64,000 bases of DNA from an uncultured Alistipes sp. (GCA_949283205.1 CASDSD010000031.1:1-64000); one strand, 5' to 3'. Numbered from the stretch's first letter, positions 17,088 to 27,110 are shown. Made by a program: numbers and translations. The notes: generated by a model not told the origin, from the letters alone.

Positions 17088-18221
17088 ATGAACACACACA
17101 CCAACAAGCCCGCCATGCCGACGGCCGAGCGGCAACGAATAGTTTTCCTCGATTACCTGCGCATATTCGCATGTTTTCTCGTCATGGTGGTACATGCCAG
17201 CGAGAACTTCTACGGCGCGGCAGGATCGACGGACATGGCAGGGCCGCAATCGTTCCTGGCAAACGAGACGGACCGTCTGTGGGTATCGCTCTACGACGGC
17301 TTCTCGCGCATGTCGGTGCCCCTGTTCATCATAGTCTCGGCATACCTGCTCATGCCCATGCCCGCCGCACAGACGTCGTGGCAGTTCTACCGCCGCCGCT
17401 TCACGCGCATACTGCCGCCCTTCATCGTCTTCATGGTGCTCTACAGTACCCTGCCCATGCTCTGGGGACAGATCGACGGCGACACGGCCTCGCGCGACCT
17501 TTCGCGGCTGTGGCTCAACTTCCCGACACTCGCCGGGCACCTGTGGTTCATGTATCCGCTCATAAGCATATACCTCTTCATCCCCGTGATATCGCCGTGG
17601 CTCGAGCGGGCCACGGCGCGCGAGGAGCGCTTCTTCATCCTGCTCTTCCTCATCTCGACATGCATGCCGTACCTGCACCGCTGGTTCGGCGAACTGTGGG
17701 GAGAGTGTTTCTGGAACGAATACCACATGCTGTGGTACTTCTCGGGATATCTGGGCTACTCGGTCATAGCGCACTACATACGCAAGCACCTCACATGGAG
17801 CCGCACGCAGCGCTTCGCCGCGGGAGCCGTCCTTATGGCCGTCGGCGCCGCCGCAACAATACTCTCGTTCTACGTGCAGGCCGTGCCCGGCATCACGCAC
17901 GAGACCCCCGTCATAGAGATCGGGTGGGCAATGTGCACCATAAACTGCGTGGCCCTGACCGTCGGCACCTTCCTGCTCTTCACATGCATCGAGAGCACCT
18001 CGGCGCCGAAGTTCATAACCACCATGTCGAAACTCAGCTACGGAGTCTACCTGATGCATATATTCTGGCTCGGATTTTGGGTCGGCATATTCAAGGGCGC
18101 CCTCGCCCTGCCCACGGCCGCCGCAATACCGGCCATCGCCGCCGCTACCTTCGCCAGCAGCTTCGTGACGGCAAAGATCCTGTCCCTCATCCCGGGCAGC
18201 AAGTGGATCATTGGCGAATAG
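17088..18221 (+). CDS. acyltransferase 3 family membrane protein
   Basis: The 377-aa integral membrane protein has about ten hydrophobic segments. Near the N-terminus is the family signature RIVFLDYLRIFACFLVMVVHASENF, in which the His of VHASE is the catalytic position. These proteins transfer acyl groups, often acetyl, to sugars of surface glycans or to other envelope molecules. It starts 80 nt after the GH13 gene. The acceptor is unknown. A link to the rhamnose-containing polymer made by the operon at 19.8-32 kb is possible but unproven. Confidence 0.88.
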   Translation: MNTHTNKPAMPTAERQRIVFLDYLRIFACFLVMVVHASENFYGAAGSTDMAGPQSFLANETDRLWVSLYDGFSRMSVPLFIIVSAYLLMPMPAAQTSWQFYRRRFTRILPPFIVFMVLYSTLPMLWGQIDGDTASRDLSRLWLNFPTLAGHLWFMYPLISIYLFIPVISPWLERATAREERFFILLFLISTCMPYLHRWFGELWGECFWNEYHMLWYFSGYLGYSVIAHYIRKHLTWSRTQRFAAGAVLMAVGAAATILSFYVQAVPGITHETPVIEIGWAMCTINCVALTVGTFLLFTCIESTSAPKFITTMSKLSYGVYLMHIFWLGFWVGIFKGALALPTAAAIPAIAAATFASSFVTAKILSLIPGSKWIIGE

Positions 18222-18279
18222 TTTTCGGCACGGGCGACTGTTTTGCCCCGATTTATGAGATTATTACGCTCTTTTTTCG

Positions 18280-18287
18280 TATGTTTG
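18280..18287 (+). promoter_or_regulatory. -7 box TATGTTTG
   Basis: TATGTTTG fits TAnnTTTG and lies about 115 nt before the lipoprotein gene start at 18403. No TTG is found at the usual distance. Confidence 0.5.
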
Positions 18288-18357
18288 CATCAGGCGGCTC
18301 TGCAACAAGCGACAGTGCGCCGTGCAACATGGCCATGGCGTATGCCGCAGAACTGCT

Positions 18358-18403
18358 GACAGTGAAACTACTGCCTGTGACGACAGTGAAACGATACTGC
18401 CTA
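18358..18403 (+). repeat. 24-25 bp direct repeat before lipoprotein start
   Basis: GACAGTGAAAC starts at 18358 and again at 18382. Each copy continues with an ACTGCCT(G/A)TGA block, and the second copy runs into the ATG. The repeats sit where ribosome binding occurs. Confidence 0.5.
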
Positions 18404-19065
18404 TGAAACGTTTGATCGCAATGCTGGCAATTGCCGCGAGCCTCTCCTCATGCAGCGTCATGATGCAGGGATCGCATGACGGCATAACCGTAGGCGCTGC
18501 CGTAAACATATCGGCACAGCCCCCATGGGGCCCTGCAGGATATGCATTCGCACCGTACTACTATTTTCCCGATTTCAACATATACTACGACGTAAACCGC
18601 GCCCTGTTCTACTACTACAACCACGGCAGGTGGGTATCGGCACACAAGTTGCCGCCGCATGCCGGCCCGCGCGACCTGTACAAGTTCTACAAGGTTGTCC
18701 TCGACGTGCGCGACCCGTGGCTCTACAACCGCGCGCACCGCAGCAAGTACAGGAAGTACCGCGGCATACACACCCAGCCCGTACTGCGCGACACCCCGGG
18801 ATACAGGTACCGTCCGCAGCCCGAGCGCGGCCCCCAGGGCCCCGGACGCGGTCCCGCAGATACGCCGTACCGTGACAGCCGCAACCCCATACGCGACATG
18901 CGCAACAACACCCGGCCCGAGACAGGGCAGGGTTCCCGCCGCGACAACATAACGCCGCCGAAGGAGACATCACGTAAAAACACGCCGAAGAAGCCGAAAA
19001 AGCAGCAGGATGTGCGCGGCGAAAGCCCGACAGGCAAACGTGCCGCAGGTTCGCGCGGCAGATAG
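18403..19065 (+). CDS. basic, proline-rich lipoprotein of unknown function
   Basis: The 220-aa product has a lipoprotein signal with Cys17 in SLSSCSVMM. A tyrosine-rich segment follows (about 45-75, containing YYYFPDF and ALFYYYNHGRW). From about residue 120 there is a low-complexity, strongly basic tail rich in Arg, Pro, Gly and Lys. I recognise no enzyme domain. The tail looks disordered and could bind acidic polymer or nucleic acid at the envelope, but this is only inference. The start at 18403 was chosen because it begins the signal peptide. Confidence 0.75.
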   Translation: MKRLIAMLAIAASLSSCSVMMQGSHDGITVGAAVNISAQPPWGPAGYAFAPYYYFPDFNIYYDVNRALFYYYNHGRWVSAHKLPPHAGPRDLYKFYKVVLDVRDPWLYNRAHRSKYRKYRGIHTQPVLRDTPGYRYRPQPERGPQGPGRGPADTPYRDSRNPIRDMRNNTRPETGQGSRRDNITPPKETSRKNTPKKPKKQQDVRGESPTGKRAAGSRGR

Positions 19066-19150
19066 AGGGGACAGACGCACGCAAACAACGGGTCGGGAGA
19101 GCGCCCGACCGAACGCATAAACGAATGTAAAACCGTAAACCGAAAAGATC

Positions 19151-19723
19151 ATGAAAAGGTTAATATTGCTTCTGGCGGTGCTGTGCATCGGAGCGCAGGC
19201 GCACGCAGGGTTGGTTCCTCGCGCCAAGATAGGTATCAAGGCCGGATGGAACTACCAGATCAACACACTCAAGGAGGCGAAGGACATAGATTTCAACTCC
19301 GACTCGGGCTGGTACGCCGGCCTGCAGAGCGAGTTCACATGGGGCATGCTGGGGATACGTCCCGAGCTGGTATATTCGCACAACAAGTTCGGGGTCGAGA
19401 CCGCCACAGGAATTGACGGACACATCAAGATGAACACCATCGACCTGCCCGTGTTGCTGCAGCTGCGGTTCCTCAACTTCCTGGCCGTGCAGGCGGGTCC
19501 CACATTCAACCTCATGACCGACATCGGAGGCTCTACGCAGGGCACGACGTGGAAAATCGACCGCCCCACGATGGGATATGCCCTCGGCGTGGACATCCGG
19601 CTGTGGAAGCTCAACGTCGCCGCACGATACAACGGCGCCTTCAAGAAGAGCGAGGTGCTCGGGATAACCACCGGAGCGAACCGAATATCGACATTCCAGC
19701 TCGGTGTGGGCTTCTTCTTCTAA
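19151..19723 (+). CDS. small outer-membrane beta-barrel protein (PorT/OMP_b-brl family)
   Basis: The 190-aa protein has a cleavable signal peptide (about 1-20, ending AQAHA). Alternating amphipathic strands follow, typical of an 8-stranded barrel, e.g. PRAKIGIKAGWNYQI and STFQLGVGFFF. It ends in an aromatic residue, as barrel proteins usually do. Members occur widely in Bacteroidetes without a fixed function. It follows the basic lipoprotein by 85 nt and ends at the shared terminator. Confidence 0.82.
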   Translation: MKRLILLLAVLCIGAQAHAGLVPRAKIGIKAGWNYQINTLKEAKDIDFNSDSGWYAGLQSEFTWGMLGIRPELVYSHNKFGVETATGIDGHIKMNTIDLPVLLQLRFLNFLAVQAGPTFNLMTDIGGSTQGTTWKIDRPTMGYALGVDIRLWKLNVAARYNGAFKKSEVLGITTGANRISTFQLGVGFFF

Positions 19724-19745
19724 TGCGCCCGACACCATAATACGG

Positions 19746-19781
19746 ACGTCCCCCGACCTTTACAGAATCGGGGGACGTTTT
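19746..19781. terminator. bidirectional terminator between convergent units
   Basis: ACGTCCCCCGA (19746-19756) pairs with TCGGGGGACGT (19768-19778) across an 11-nt loop, with TTTT after it on the plus strand. It separates the barrel protein gene from the end of the minus-strand rhamnose/polysaccharide operon. Confidence 0.8.
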
Positions 19782-19809
19782 GTACAGGTATACTCAGGTA
19801 ACTTCGCGC

Positions 19810-20937
19810 CTAACGGTTCCTGTACATCTCGTCGTAATAGCGCTCGTAGTCGCCCGAGGTGATGTTGTCCATCCACGCCTGGTTGTCCAGATACCAGCGC
19901 ACAGTCTTCTCGATACCCTCCTCGAACTGGAGGCTCGGCTCCCACCCCAGCTCGCGCTGCAGCTTCGACGAGTCGATGGCATAGCGCAGGTCGTGACCCG
20001 CACGGTCGGTAACGTAGGTTATAAGATGCTCGCTCGTACCCTCGGCATTGCCCAGCAGGCGGTCCACCGTCCTGATGATAACCTTGATCAGGTCGATGTT
20101 CTTCCACTCGTTGAAGCCGCCGATATTGTACGTGTCGGCTACACGGCCCTTATGGAAGATAAGGTCTATGGCGCGGGCGTGGTCCTCGACATAGAGCCAG
20201 TCGCGCACATTCTCACCCTTGCCGTAGACAGGCAGCGGGCGTCCGTGACGGATATTGTTTATGAAGAGCGGGATCAGCTTCTCGGGGAACTGGTACGGCC
20301 CGTAGTTGTTCGAGCAGTTGGTCACGATCGTAGGCATGCCGTACGTGTCGTGGAACGCCCGCACGAAGTGGTCCGACGACGCCTTCGACGCCGAATAGGG
20401 CGAGTGGGGATTGTACTTGGTATCCTCGTAGAAGAAGTCGCGGCCGTAGGCCAGATGGTGCTCGCTCGACGAGGCCGTGGTCGTGAACGGAGGCTCCACA
20501 CCCTCGGGGTTCGTAAGCTCCAATGCTCCGTACACCTCGTCCGTCGAGATATGGTAGAAGAGCTTGCCTTCCCAGTCGCCGTTCCAGTATTCGCGCGCCG
20601 CCTGCAGCAGCGACAGCGTGCCCAGCACGTTCGTACGCGCGAAGGTGAAGGGGTCCTTGATCGAACGGTCGACATGGCTCTCCGCCGCAAGGTGGATCAC
20701 TCCGTCGATCTCATATTTGCGCATGATCTCGCGCACGCGGTCGAAATCGCATATGTCGGCACGCTCGAAGAGATAGTTCGGACGGTCCTCGATGTCCTTC
20801 AGGTTGGCAAGATTGCCCGCATAGGTCAGCTTGTCGAGGTTGACGATACGGTAATCGGGATACTTGTTCACAAAGAGGCGAACCACATGGCTCCCGATAA
20901 AGCCCGCGCCGCCGGTTATCAATATGTTGCGTTTCAT
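19810..20937 (-). CDS. rfbB: dTDP-glucose 4,6-dehydratase
   Basis: The 375-aa short-chain dehydrogenase makes dTDP-4-keto-6-deoxyglucose, the second step to dTDP-L-rhamnose. It has ILITGGAGFIGSHVVRLF at the N-terminus, HLAAESHVDRSI, the STDEVYGAL block and the catalytic YSASKASSDH. The ATG at 20937 overlaps the rfbD stop by 4 nt. The family start MKRNILITGG excludes the longer frame. Confidence 0.96.
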   Translation of the reverse strand: MKRNILITGGAGFIGSHVVRLFVNKYPDYRIVNLDKLTYAGNLANLKDIEDRPNYLFERADICDFDRVREIMRKYEIDGVIHLAAESHVDRSIKDPFTFARTNVLGTLSLLQAAREYWNGDWEGKLFYHISTDEVYGALELTNPEGVEPPFTTTASSSEHHLAYGRDFFYEDTKYNPHSPYSASKASSDHFVRAFHDTYGMPTIVTNCSNNYGPYQFPEKLIPLFINNIRHGRPLPVYGKGENVRDWLYVEDHARAIDLIFHKGRVADTYNIGGFNEWKNIDLIKVIIRTVDRLLGNAEGTSEHLITYVTDRAGHDLRYAIDSSKLQRELGWEPSLQFEEGIEKTVRWYLDNQAWMDNITSGDYERYYDEMYRNR

Positions 20938-21824
20938 TGCTGCTCCGATTTTTTGATTCTCCCTATACAATACTCCATCGACTCGCGCCAGTGTGGGATA
21001 TCCAGGCCGAACGTCGCCTTGATCCTGCTCTTGTCAAGTACCGAATATGCCGGACGCTTCACCTTCGAGGGGAACTCGTCGCTGTGGCACGGGTGTATGA
21101 CACATCCGTCGTGGCCCGCCGCACGGGCTATCTCCACGGCAAAGTCGTACCACGAGCATACGCCCTCGTTCGAGAAGTGATATATACCCTCATTCCCCTC
21201 GTAAAGGCCGCCCTCGATGATGGAAAACAACGCTATGGCCAGATCACCGGCGTATGTAGGGCTGCCCACCTGATCGAACACCACATTCAATTCGGGACGC
21301 TCCGCCGTCAGGCGCAGCATCGTCTTGAGGAAGTTGTTGCCATACTCCGAGTAGAGCCATGCCGTACGTACTATGACGGCGCGGCATCCCGACGCCGCCA
21401 CGGCCTGTTCGCCGTGCAGTTTCGTACGGCCGTATGCCCCCAGAGGGTCCAGAGGCATATCCTCGCGGCGCGGAGTATTGCCATCGCCGCCAAAGACATA
21501 ATCCGTGGATATATGGAACAGCACCGCCCCCGCCGCCCTGGCCGCCTCGGCAAGGTTGCGGACGGCCGCGCAGTTGATCTTCTCGGCCGTGGCCTCGTCA
21601 TCCTCCGCACGATCCACATTAGTATAGGCTGCGCAGTTGAGTATAACGTCATAGCCGCCCGCCTTCACACATTCCATAACCGCCGCAGAATCCGTTATGT
21701 CCAGTTCGTCCACGTCGGTAAAGGTATACTCGTTGGGCGACGCAGAACCCAAACGGCGCATCTCACGGCCCAACTGGCCGTTGGCACCCGTCACAAGGAT
21801 GCGTTTCACTCCGTTATTCTGCAT
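20934..21824 (-). CDS. rfbD: dTDP-4-dehydrorhamnose reductase
   Basis: The 296-aa enzyme reduces dTDP-4-keto-L-rhamnose to dTDP-L-rhamnose. It shows ILVTGANGQLGREMRRL, NCAAYTNVDRAEDDE, ISTDYVFGG and GAYGRTKLHGE (YxxxK). It overlaps both neighbours by a few bases: rfbC ends at 21814 inside its start region, and its stop overlaps the rfbB start. This indicates coupled translation. Confidence 0.95.
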   Translation of the reverse strand: MQNNGVKRILVTGANGQLGREMRRLGSASPNEYTFTDVDELDITDSAAVMECVKAGGYDVILNCAAYTNVDRAEDDEATAEKINCAAVRNLAEAARAAGAVLFHISTDYVFGGDGNTPRREDMPLDPLGAYGRTKLHGEQAVAASGCRAVIVRTAWLYSEYGNNFLKTMLRLTAERPELNVVFDQVGSPTYAGDLAIALFSIIEGGLYEGNEGIYHFSNEGVCSWYDFAVEIARAAGHDGCVIHPCHSDEFPSKVKRPAYSVLDKSRIKATFGLDIPHWRESMEYCIGRIKKSEQQ

Positions 21825-22389
21825 AGTAGTCAATATTATAGTCGAACAGATCCGTCGCGTCGCACAACATCGGGTGCGCACTGTCCTTCGCAGAGAGTAT
21901 CACATCCTCGGGGGCTATACGCCAGTCTATACCGATTGCCGGATCGTTCCAAGCGATGGCGCCCTCCGACTGCGGAGCATAGAGGTTATCGCACTTGTAC
22001 TGGAAGACAGCCTCGGGACTCAACACCGAAAAACCGTGCGCGAAACCGCGCGGGATAAACAACTGCCGCTTGTTCTCCGCCGTAAGCTCCACGGCGACAT
22101 AACGTCCGAAGGTCGGAGAGCCGCGGCGTATGTCCACAGCCACATCCAGCACTGCACCCTTCACCACACGCACCAGCTTCGACTGGGCGTGACGCCCCTT
22201 CTGGTAGTGCAGGCCCCGCAGAACGCCGTAACACGACTTGCTCTCGTTGTCCTGCACGAAACGAACGGGACGCACCGCAGCATCGAACTTCGCCTGCGAC
22301 CAGCTCTCAAAGAAATATCCGCGCTCGTCACCGAATACATCCGGCTCGACGATAACCACACCGTCGATATCCGTTTTTATGACATTCAT
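21814..22389 (-). CDS. rfbC: dTDP-4-dehydrorhamnose 3,5-epimerase
   Basis: The 191-aa cupin-type epimerase has the family blocks EPDVFGDERGYFFESW, VQDNESKSCYGVLRGLHYQ (catalytic His), VDIRRGSPTFG and FIPRGFAHGFSVLS. It acts third in the dTDP-rhamnose route. It starts 4 nt after rfbA and overlaps the start of rfbD. Confidence 0.96.
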   Translation of the reverse strand: MNVIKTDIDGVVIVEPDVFGDERGYFFESWSQAKFDAAVRPVRFVQDNESKSCYGVLRGLHYQKGRHAQSKLVRVVKGAVLDVAVDIRRGSPTFGRYVAVELTAENKRQLFIPRGFAHGFSVLSPEAVFQYKCDNLYAPQSEGAIAWNDPAIGIDWRIAPEDVILSAKDSAHPMLCDATDLFDYNIDYYAE

Positions 22390-22392
22390 ACC

Positions 22393-23283
22393 CTACTCGT
22401 CGCGTTTAAGTTCGTCGATAACCTTCAGCAGGTACTGTCCGTACTGGTTCTTGATCATGGGCTGCGCCAACGACCGCATCTTCTCCTCCGTAATCCACCC
22501 GTTGCGGTAGGCTATGCCCTCGAGGCAGGCTATTTTAAGACCCTGTCGCTTCTCGATGACCTCCACGAAGATCGATGCCTCCGCCAGGGAGTCGTGAGTG
22601 CCCGTATCGAGCCATGCAAAGCCCCGTTTGAGAGTGAGGACCTTCAGTTCTCCGTCCTCAAGAAAACGCTGGTTTACGGTGGTTATCTCCAGCTCGCCGC
22701 GTGCCGACGGCTTGATGTGCTTCGCTATATCCACAACCTTGTTGGGATAGAAGTAAAGACCCACCACCGCATAGTTCGACTTCGGATGCTGCGGTTTCTC
22801 CTCGATCGAGAGGCAATTTCCCTCCTTGTCGAACTCCGCCACGCCGTAACGCTCGGGGTCATCGACCCAATAACCAAAGACCGTAGCCTTTCCCTCCTGC
22901 TCGGCCATGCGCACCGCATCGCCTAGCATGTCCGACAGGCCGGCTCCGTGGAAGATATTGTCTCCAAGGACAAGGCACACCGCATCGTCTCCAACGAACT
23001 CCTCGCCGATGATGAATGCCTGCGCAAGGCCGTCGGGCGACGGCTGCTCGGCATACGAAAAACGCACACCGTAGTCCGACCCGTCGCCCAGCAGGCGGCG
23101 GAATCCCGGGAGGTCCTGCGGCGTGGAGATTATCAGAATATCCCTGATGCCTGCAAGCATCAATACCGATATGGGATAATAGACCATCGGTTTGTCATAG
23201 ATGGGAAGCAACTGCTTGCTCACTCCCTTCGTTATGGGATAGAGACGCGTACCCGTACCCCCGGCCAAGACTATTCCCTTCAT
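22393..23283 (-). CDS. rfbA: glucose-1-phosphate thymidylyltransferase
   Basis: The 296-aa nucleotidyltransferase activates glucose-1-phosphate with dTTP, the entry step to dTDP-rhamnose. It has the [20 protein letters not shown] signature at the N-terminus, then [26 protein letters not shown] and [13 protein letters not shown]. It is of full family length. Confidence 0.97.
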   Translation of the reverse strand: MKGIVLAGGTGTRLYPITKGVSKQLLPIYDKPMVYYPISVLMLAGIRDILIISTPQDLPGFRRLLGDGSDYGVRFSYAEQPSPDGLAQAFIIGEEFVGDDAVCLVLGDNIFHGAGLSDMLGDAVRMAEQEGKATVFGYWVDDPERYGVAEFDKEGNCLSIEEKPQHPKSNYAVVGLYFYPNKVVDIAKHIKPSARGELEITTVNQRFLEDGELKVLTLKRGFAWLDTGTHDSLAEASIFVEVIEKRQGLKIACLEGIAYRNGWITEEKMRSLAQPMIKNQYGQYLLKVIDELKRDE

Positions 23284-23315
23284 GTACGATATGTTTTATT
23301 ATTCTCTCTCCTTGA

Positions 23316-24407
23316 TCATATCTTCGGCCGCGGGTCAGTAACAACGCCTATTCCCAAACGCAATATGGCTGATAGAAAATTGCGATCGTAAACCTTGTTG
23401 AACTTCCACCGCGCCTCAACCATGTTACGTATTTTGGACATACGCTGATGCCACAGGCTCGATATTCCAGATACGCGGCGTCCAGTCGCGAGCGTGTCGC
23501 GCAATATACGTGCAGCAACGCGATCGTCACAAACCAGTCCTGACCCCGACATATCGAGTCCGAGATACTCCGCACATACCGCATTTATCGCCGCCACAAA
23601 ACGTGACGCGCCAACCTGCTCACACCGGAGGTTAAACTCATCCCAATCGATATTAGCCCGTTCGGCATTTACGAAACATACCCAGTCGCACAGATGGCGC
23701 AGTCGGATTCCCTCGTACAGGAAATGGTTCAACGCATGCATAGTCAGAAACATGGCATGGAACTGTCCCGACGGGTAATACAAATTGCTCTCTCCAATAC
23801 GGCGGTCACAGGCGATCACCTCATGCAGATATCGCTCCAAATGTTTATGCCGTTTATTACCGCGTATCGCTAAAAAATATCTATGGGTTTCAACCTTGAG
23901 CCCCTTATACTCCAGAACCGAATGACGATAATCATGTGGATCGAACGTCGCTCCCAACGATACAGCCAACTTATTGCCGCGATCAAAATCATCGCCAAGC
24001 CAGCAATCGAAGTCACCGCTCTCACGCAACTCGGGCTTCGGATAATATTGGCTCAACGCCAACCCTTTCAGGCAATATGTCTTGATACCGGCCTCGGCCC
24101 AACGATCCGTCAGTTCCAATATCTTGGCCTTGCGATCCTCATAGCCCGATGCTATGACACTCGCACCGACGCCCCACTGCAATCGCAACTCGCGCGGCGG
24201 CCACATAGTCTTGTCCAAACGCTGTACGGCATCCCATACCAGAGCGCATACGCCTCCACGCACCGCTGCGTCATACACACCACGCCACTCCTCCGCCGAC
24301 AACACCCCGCATGAAAGAGTCGCATCCTTATCGCCGCGCTCTTTCGATATGGCCCGTGCCGTCAACTCCAGAAGCACCGTATACGTCTTGTTAATATCGG
24401 TAGCCAT
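23316..24407 (-). CDS. nucleotidyltransferase-fold protein (NTP_transf_5 family)
   Basis: The 363-aa protein matches the uncharacterised nucleotidyltransferase family found in polysaccharide and some natural-product loci. The likely active-site block is TYCLKGLALSQYYPKPELRE followed by SGDFDCWL, with two spaced acids. A later region HALNHFLYEGIRLRHLCDW also fits the family. No substrate is established to my knowledge. It sits inside the polysaccharide operon between the aminotransferase and rfbA, so transfer of a nucleotide or sugar-phosphate group in glycan assembly is a reasonable guess. The ATG at 24407 (MATDINKTY) was preferred over an upstream in-frame ATG. Confidence 0.75.
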   Translation of the reverse strand: MATDINKTYTVLLELTARAISKERGDKDATLSCGVLSAEEWRGVYDAAVRGGVCALVWDAVQRLDKTMWPPRELRLQWGVGASVIASGYEDRKAKILELTDRWAEAGIKTYCLKGLALSQYYPKPELRESGDFDCWLGDDFDRGNKLAVSLGATFDPHDYRHSVLEYKGLKVETHRYFLAIRGNKRHKHLERYLHEVIACDRRIGESNLYYPSGQFHAMFLTMHALNHFLYEGIRLRHLCDWVCFVNAERANIDWDEFNLRCEQVGASRFVAAINAVCAEYLGLDMSGSGLVCDDRVAARILRDTLATGRRVSGISSLWHQRMSKIRNMVEARWKFNKVYDRNFLSAILRLGIGVVTDPRPKI

Positions 24408-24447
24408 ACTCTTAATTACAAAATACCGCGCCAACAAGCGCCGGCAG

Positions 24448-25647
24448 TTACTCCGTACGTCCCGGGTAGGCCTCCAACGCACGCCCGAGGATATAGAGTG
24501 CGCGGCGCAGGTCGTGTTTGTTCAACACATAGGCTATACGCACCTCGTTTCGTCCCTTCGACGGGTCTGTATAGAATCCCGACGCCGGGGCCAGCATCAC
24601 CGTCTCCCCTTCGTACGAGAACTCCGACAGGCACCATGCACAGAACCGGTCGCTATCGTCCACCGGCAGCCGCGCAACCGTATAGAATGCCCCCATCGGA
24701 ATCGGAGAATATACTCCCGGAATCTTGTTCAGGCCATCAATAAGACAGTTGCGACGCTCTATATACTCATCGTACGTGTGAATCATATATGAGCGCGGCG
24801 CGTCGATCGACGCCTCGGCCACAATCTGGCCTATAAGCGGTGGACTCAACCTGGCCTGGCAGAACTTCATCACCGCATCGCGCAGCACCTTGTTCTTTGT
24901 GATTAGGGCTCCGATACGGATACCACACTCGGAATAACGTTTCGATACAGAGTCGATCAACACCACGTTCTGCTCGATACCCTCCAAATGACATGCCGAG
25001 ATATAGGGAGACCCCGTATATATGAACTCGCGGTACACCTCGTCCGAGAAGAGGAACAGGTCATATTTCTTGACCATGTCGCGTATGCGGTTCATCTCCT
25101 TGCGCGTATATAGATAACCCGTAGGATTGTTAGGGTTGCAGATAAGGATGCCTCGCGTACGCTCGTTTATCAACTCCTCGAACCGCTCTACCTTCGGCAA
25201 TGCGAATCCCTCCTCTATCGAAGTGGATACCGTACGTATCACCGCCCCCGCCGAGATCGCAAACGCCATATAGTTGGCATATGCCGGCTCCGGAACGATG
25301 ATCTCGTCGCCCGGGTTCAGGCACGACATGAAGGCGAACAACACAGCCTCCGACCCTCCCGTCGTGATTATTATATCCTCGGGCGTGAGCTTTATCTGGT
25401 ACTGGTCATAATACCCCACCAGCTTCTCACGCAGCGAACGGTAACCGTCGCTCGGACTGTATTCCAACACCTTACGGTCTATATTGCGCAACGCATCCAG
25501 TCCCTGCTGCGGCGTCGCCAGATCGGGCTGGCCTATATTGAGGTGGTAAACCTTCACGCCGCGGCGTTTGGCGGCGTCGGCCAGAGGTACCAACTTGCGG
25601 ATCGGTGACTCGGGCATCGCAACCGCTCTGTTCGATATTTCGGGCAT
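24448..25647 (-). CDS. class I PLP-dependent aminotransferase (aspartate-type)
   Basis: The 399-aa aminotransferase has the typical order of motifs: LNIGQPDLATP, GSEAVLFAFM, CNPNNPTGYLY, SDEVYREF and the PLP lysine in SVSKRYSECGIRIG. It resembles cytosolic aspartate/aromatic aminotransferases rather than the DegT family used for nucleotide-sugar amination. It lies within the polysaccharide operon but may be a housekeeping enzyme carried there. About 150 nt separate it from ugd, so an internal promoter is possible. Confidence 0.9.
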   Translation of the reverse strand: MPEISNRAVAMPESPIRKLVPLADAAKRRGVKVYHLNIGQPDLATPQQGLDALRNIDRKVLEYSPSDGYRSLREKLVGYYDQYQIKLTPEDIIITTGGSEAVLFAFMSCLNPGDEIIVPEPAYANYMAFAISAGAVIRTVSTSIEEGFALPKVERFEELINERTRGILICNPNNPTGYLYTRKEMNRIRDMVKKYDLFLFSDEVYREFIYTGSPYISACHLEGIEQNVVLIDSVSKRYSECGIRIGALITKNKVLRDAVMKFCQARLSPPLIGQIVAEASIDAPRSYMIHTYDEYIERRNCLIDGLNKIPGVYSPIPMGAFYTVARLPVDDSDRFCAWCLSEFSYEGETVMLAPASGFYTDPSKGRNEVRIAYVLNKHDLRRALYILGRALEAYPGRTE

Positions 25648-25799
25648 AAATAAAACTCTAATCCGTTAATAAAAAACTCGGTGCCGAAACTCTCTCCGTT
25701 CTGCCATACGCTCCGGATCCTCACGGTCCGTCTCCAGTCACCTGTATCTGTTTACACTCTTTTCGCTGTTTCTATCCTATAAGGTCTCACCCCGCGCCG

Positions 25800-27110
25800 C
25801 TATCCTATGCGGTGATACTCGATGCCGTACTCCGCCATCTCGCGGCCGTCATATATGTTGCGGCCGTCGAACACCACGGCACGGTGCATCGCCTCGCGCA
25901 CATTACGCCAGTCGGGCATACGGAACTCCTTCCACTCGGTCAGCATCATCAGCGCATCCGCACCCGACACGACATCGTACATGTCGCTGCCGTAATATAC
26001 CGCCGTGCCGAGTCGTCGGCGGCACTCCGCCATCGCTACGGGATCATATACACGGACGTGACATCCGGCCTTGAGCAGCAGGTCAATGGTCACCAGCGAC
26101 GGCGCCTCGCGCATGTCATCGGTCTCGGGCTTGAAGGCAAGCCCCCACAGCGCCACGGTACGTCCCGCAAGGTCCCCCTTGTAAAAGTCATCCAGCTTAC
26201 GGAACAGAATCCCTTTCTGGCGTTCGTTCACGCGCTCCACAGCCTCCAGCACCTCCATACGGCAACCGTGCTCCGCGGCCGTGCGTATCAGTGCCTTCAC
26301 ATCCTTCGGGAAGCACGACCCGCCATAACCGCAACCCGCATAGAGGAACTTGTTGCCTATGCGTGTATCCGTCCCGACACCCTTGCGCACCATATTCACA
26401 TCGGCGCCGACCTTTTCGCAGAGGTTCGCAACGTCATTCATGAACGATATTCGCGTTGCAAGCATCGAGTTCGAAGCATACTTTATCATCTCGGCCGACG
26501 CTATGTCGGTAAATATCAGGCGGTCACTTACCAGCATGAAAGGTTTGTACAGGCGGGCCATGATGGCACGCGCACGCGGGCTCTCGACACCCACCACAAC
26601 CCTGTCTGGCGACATGAAGTCCTTGACGGCGACCCCCTCCTTCAGAAACTCGGGGTTCGACGCCACATCGAACTCCACCTCCACACCGCGCCGCGACAGC
26701 TCCTCGGCGATTGTCCGCTCCACGAGGCGCGTCGTACCTACGGGCACGGTGCTTTTGGTTGCGATCACGGCGTAATGGTCCAACACCTCGCCCACACGGC
26801 GGGCCACAGCCATCACATGGCTCAAATCGGCGCTGCCATCCTCCGCAGGCGGCGTATCGACACAACAGAATATAACCTCGGCATCCGACTCGCACTCCGC
26901 CAGATCGGTCGCAAAACGCAGACGTCCGGCACGGACGTTACGCGTAACGGCAGCCTCGAGTCCTGCTTCGTATATAGGCATCACGCCGCGGCGCAGACGT
27001 TCGATCTTCTCGACATTGGTATCGACACACGTAACGGTAATCCCCATATCGGAGAAACATGCCCCCGATACCAATCCGACATACCCCGTACCTACGATGA
27101 CTATATTCAT
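25800..27110 (-). CDS. ugd: UDP-glucose 6-dehydrogenase
   Basis: The 436-aa enzyme oxidises UDP-glucose to UDP-glucuronate with NAD. Visible features are GTGYVGLVSGACFSDMG at the N-terminus, ATKSTVPVGTTR, NPEFLKEGVAVKDFMSPDRV and the catalytic cysteine in GYGGSCFPKDVKAL. It is the longer Ugd type common in Bacteroidetes. A second, different UDP-sugar dehydrogenase is at 44037-45365. Confidence 0.93.
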   Translation of the reverse strand: MNIVIVGTGYVGLVSGACFSDMGITVTCVDTNVEKIERLRRGVMPIYEAGLEAAVTRNVRAGRLRFATDLAECESDAEVIFCCVDTPPAEDGSADLSHVMAVARRVGEVLDHYAVIATKSTVPVGTTRLVERTIAEELSRRGVEVEFDVASNPEFLKEGVAVKDFMSPDRVVVGVESPRARAIMARLYKPFMLVSDRLIFTDIASAEMIKYASNSMLATRISFMNDVANLCEKVGADVNMVRKGVGTDTRIGNKFLYAGCGYGGSCFPKDVKALIRTAAEHGCRMEVLEAVERVNERQKGILFRKLDDFYKGDLAGRTVALWGLAFKPETDDMREAPSLVTIDLLLKAGCHVRVYDPVAMAECRRRLGTAVYYGSDMYDVVSGADALMMLTEWKEFRMPDWRNVREAMHRAVVFDGRNIYDGREMAEYGIEYHRIG

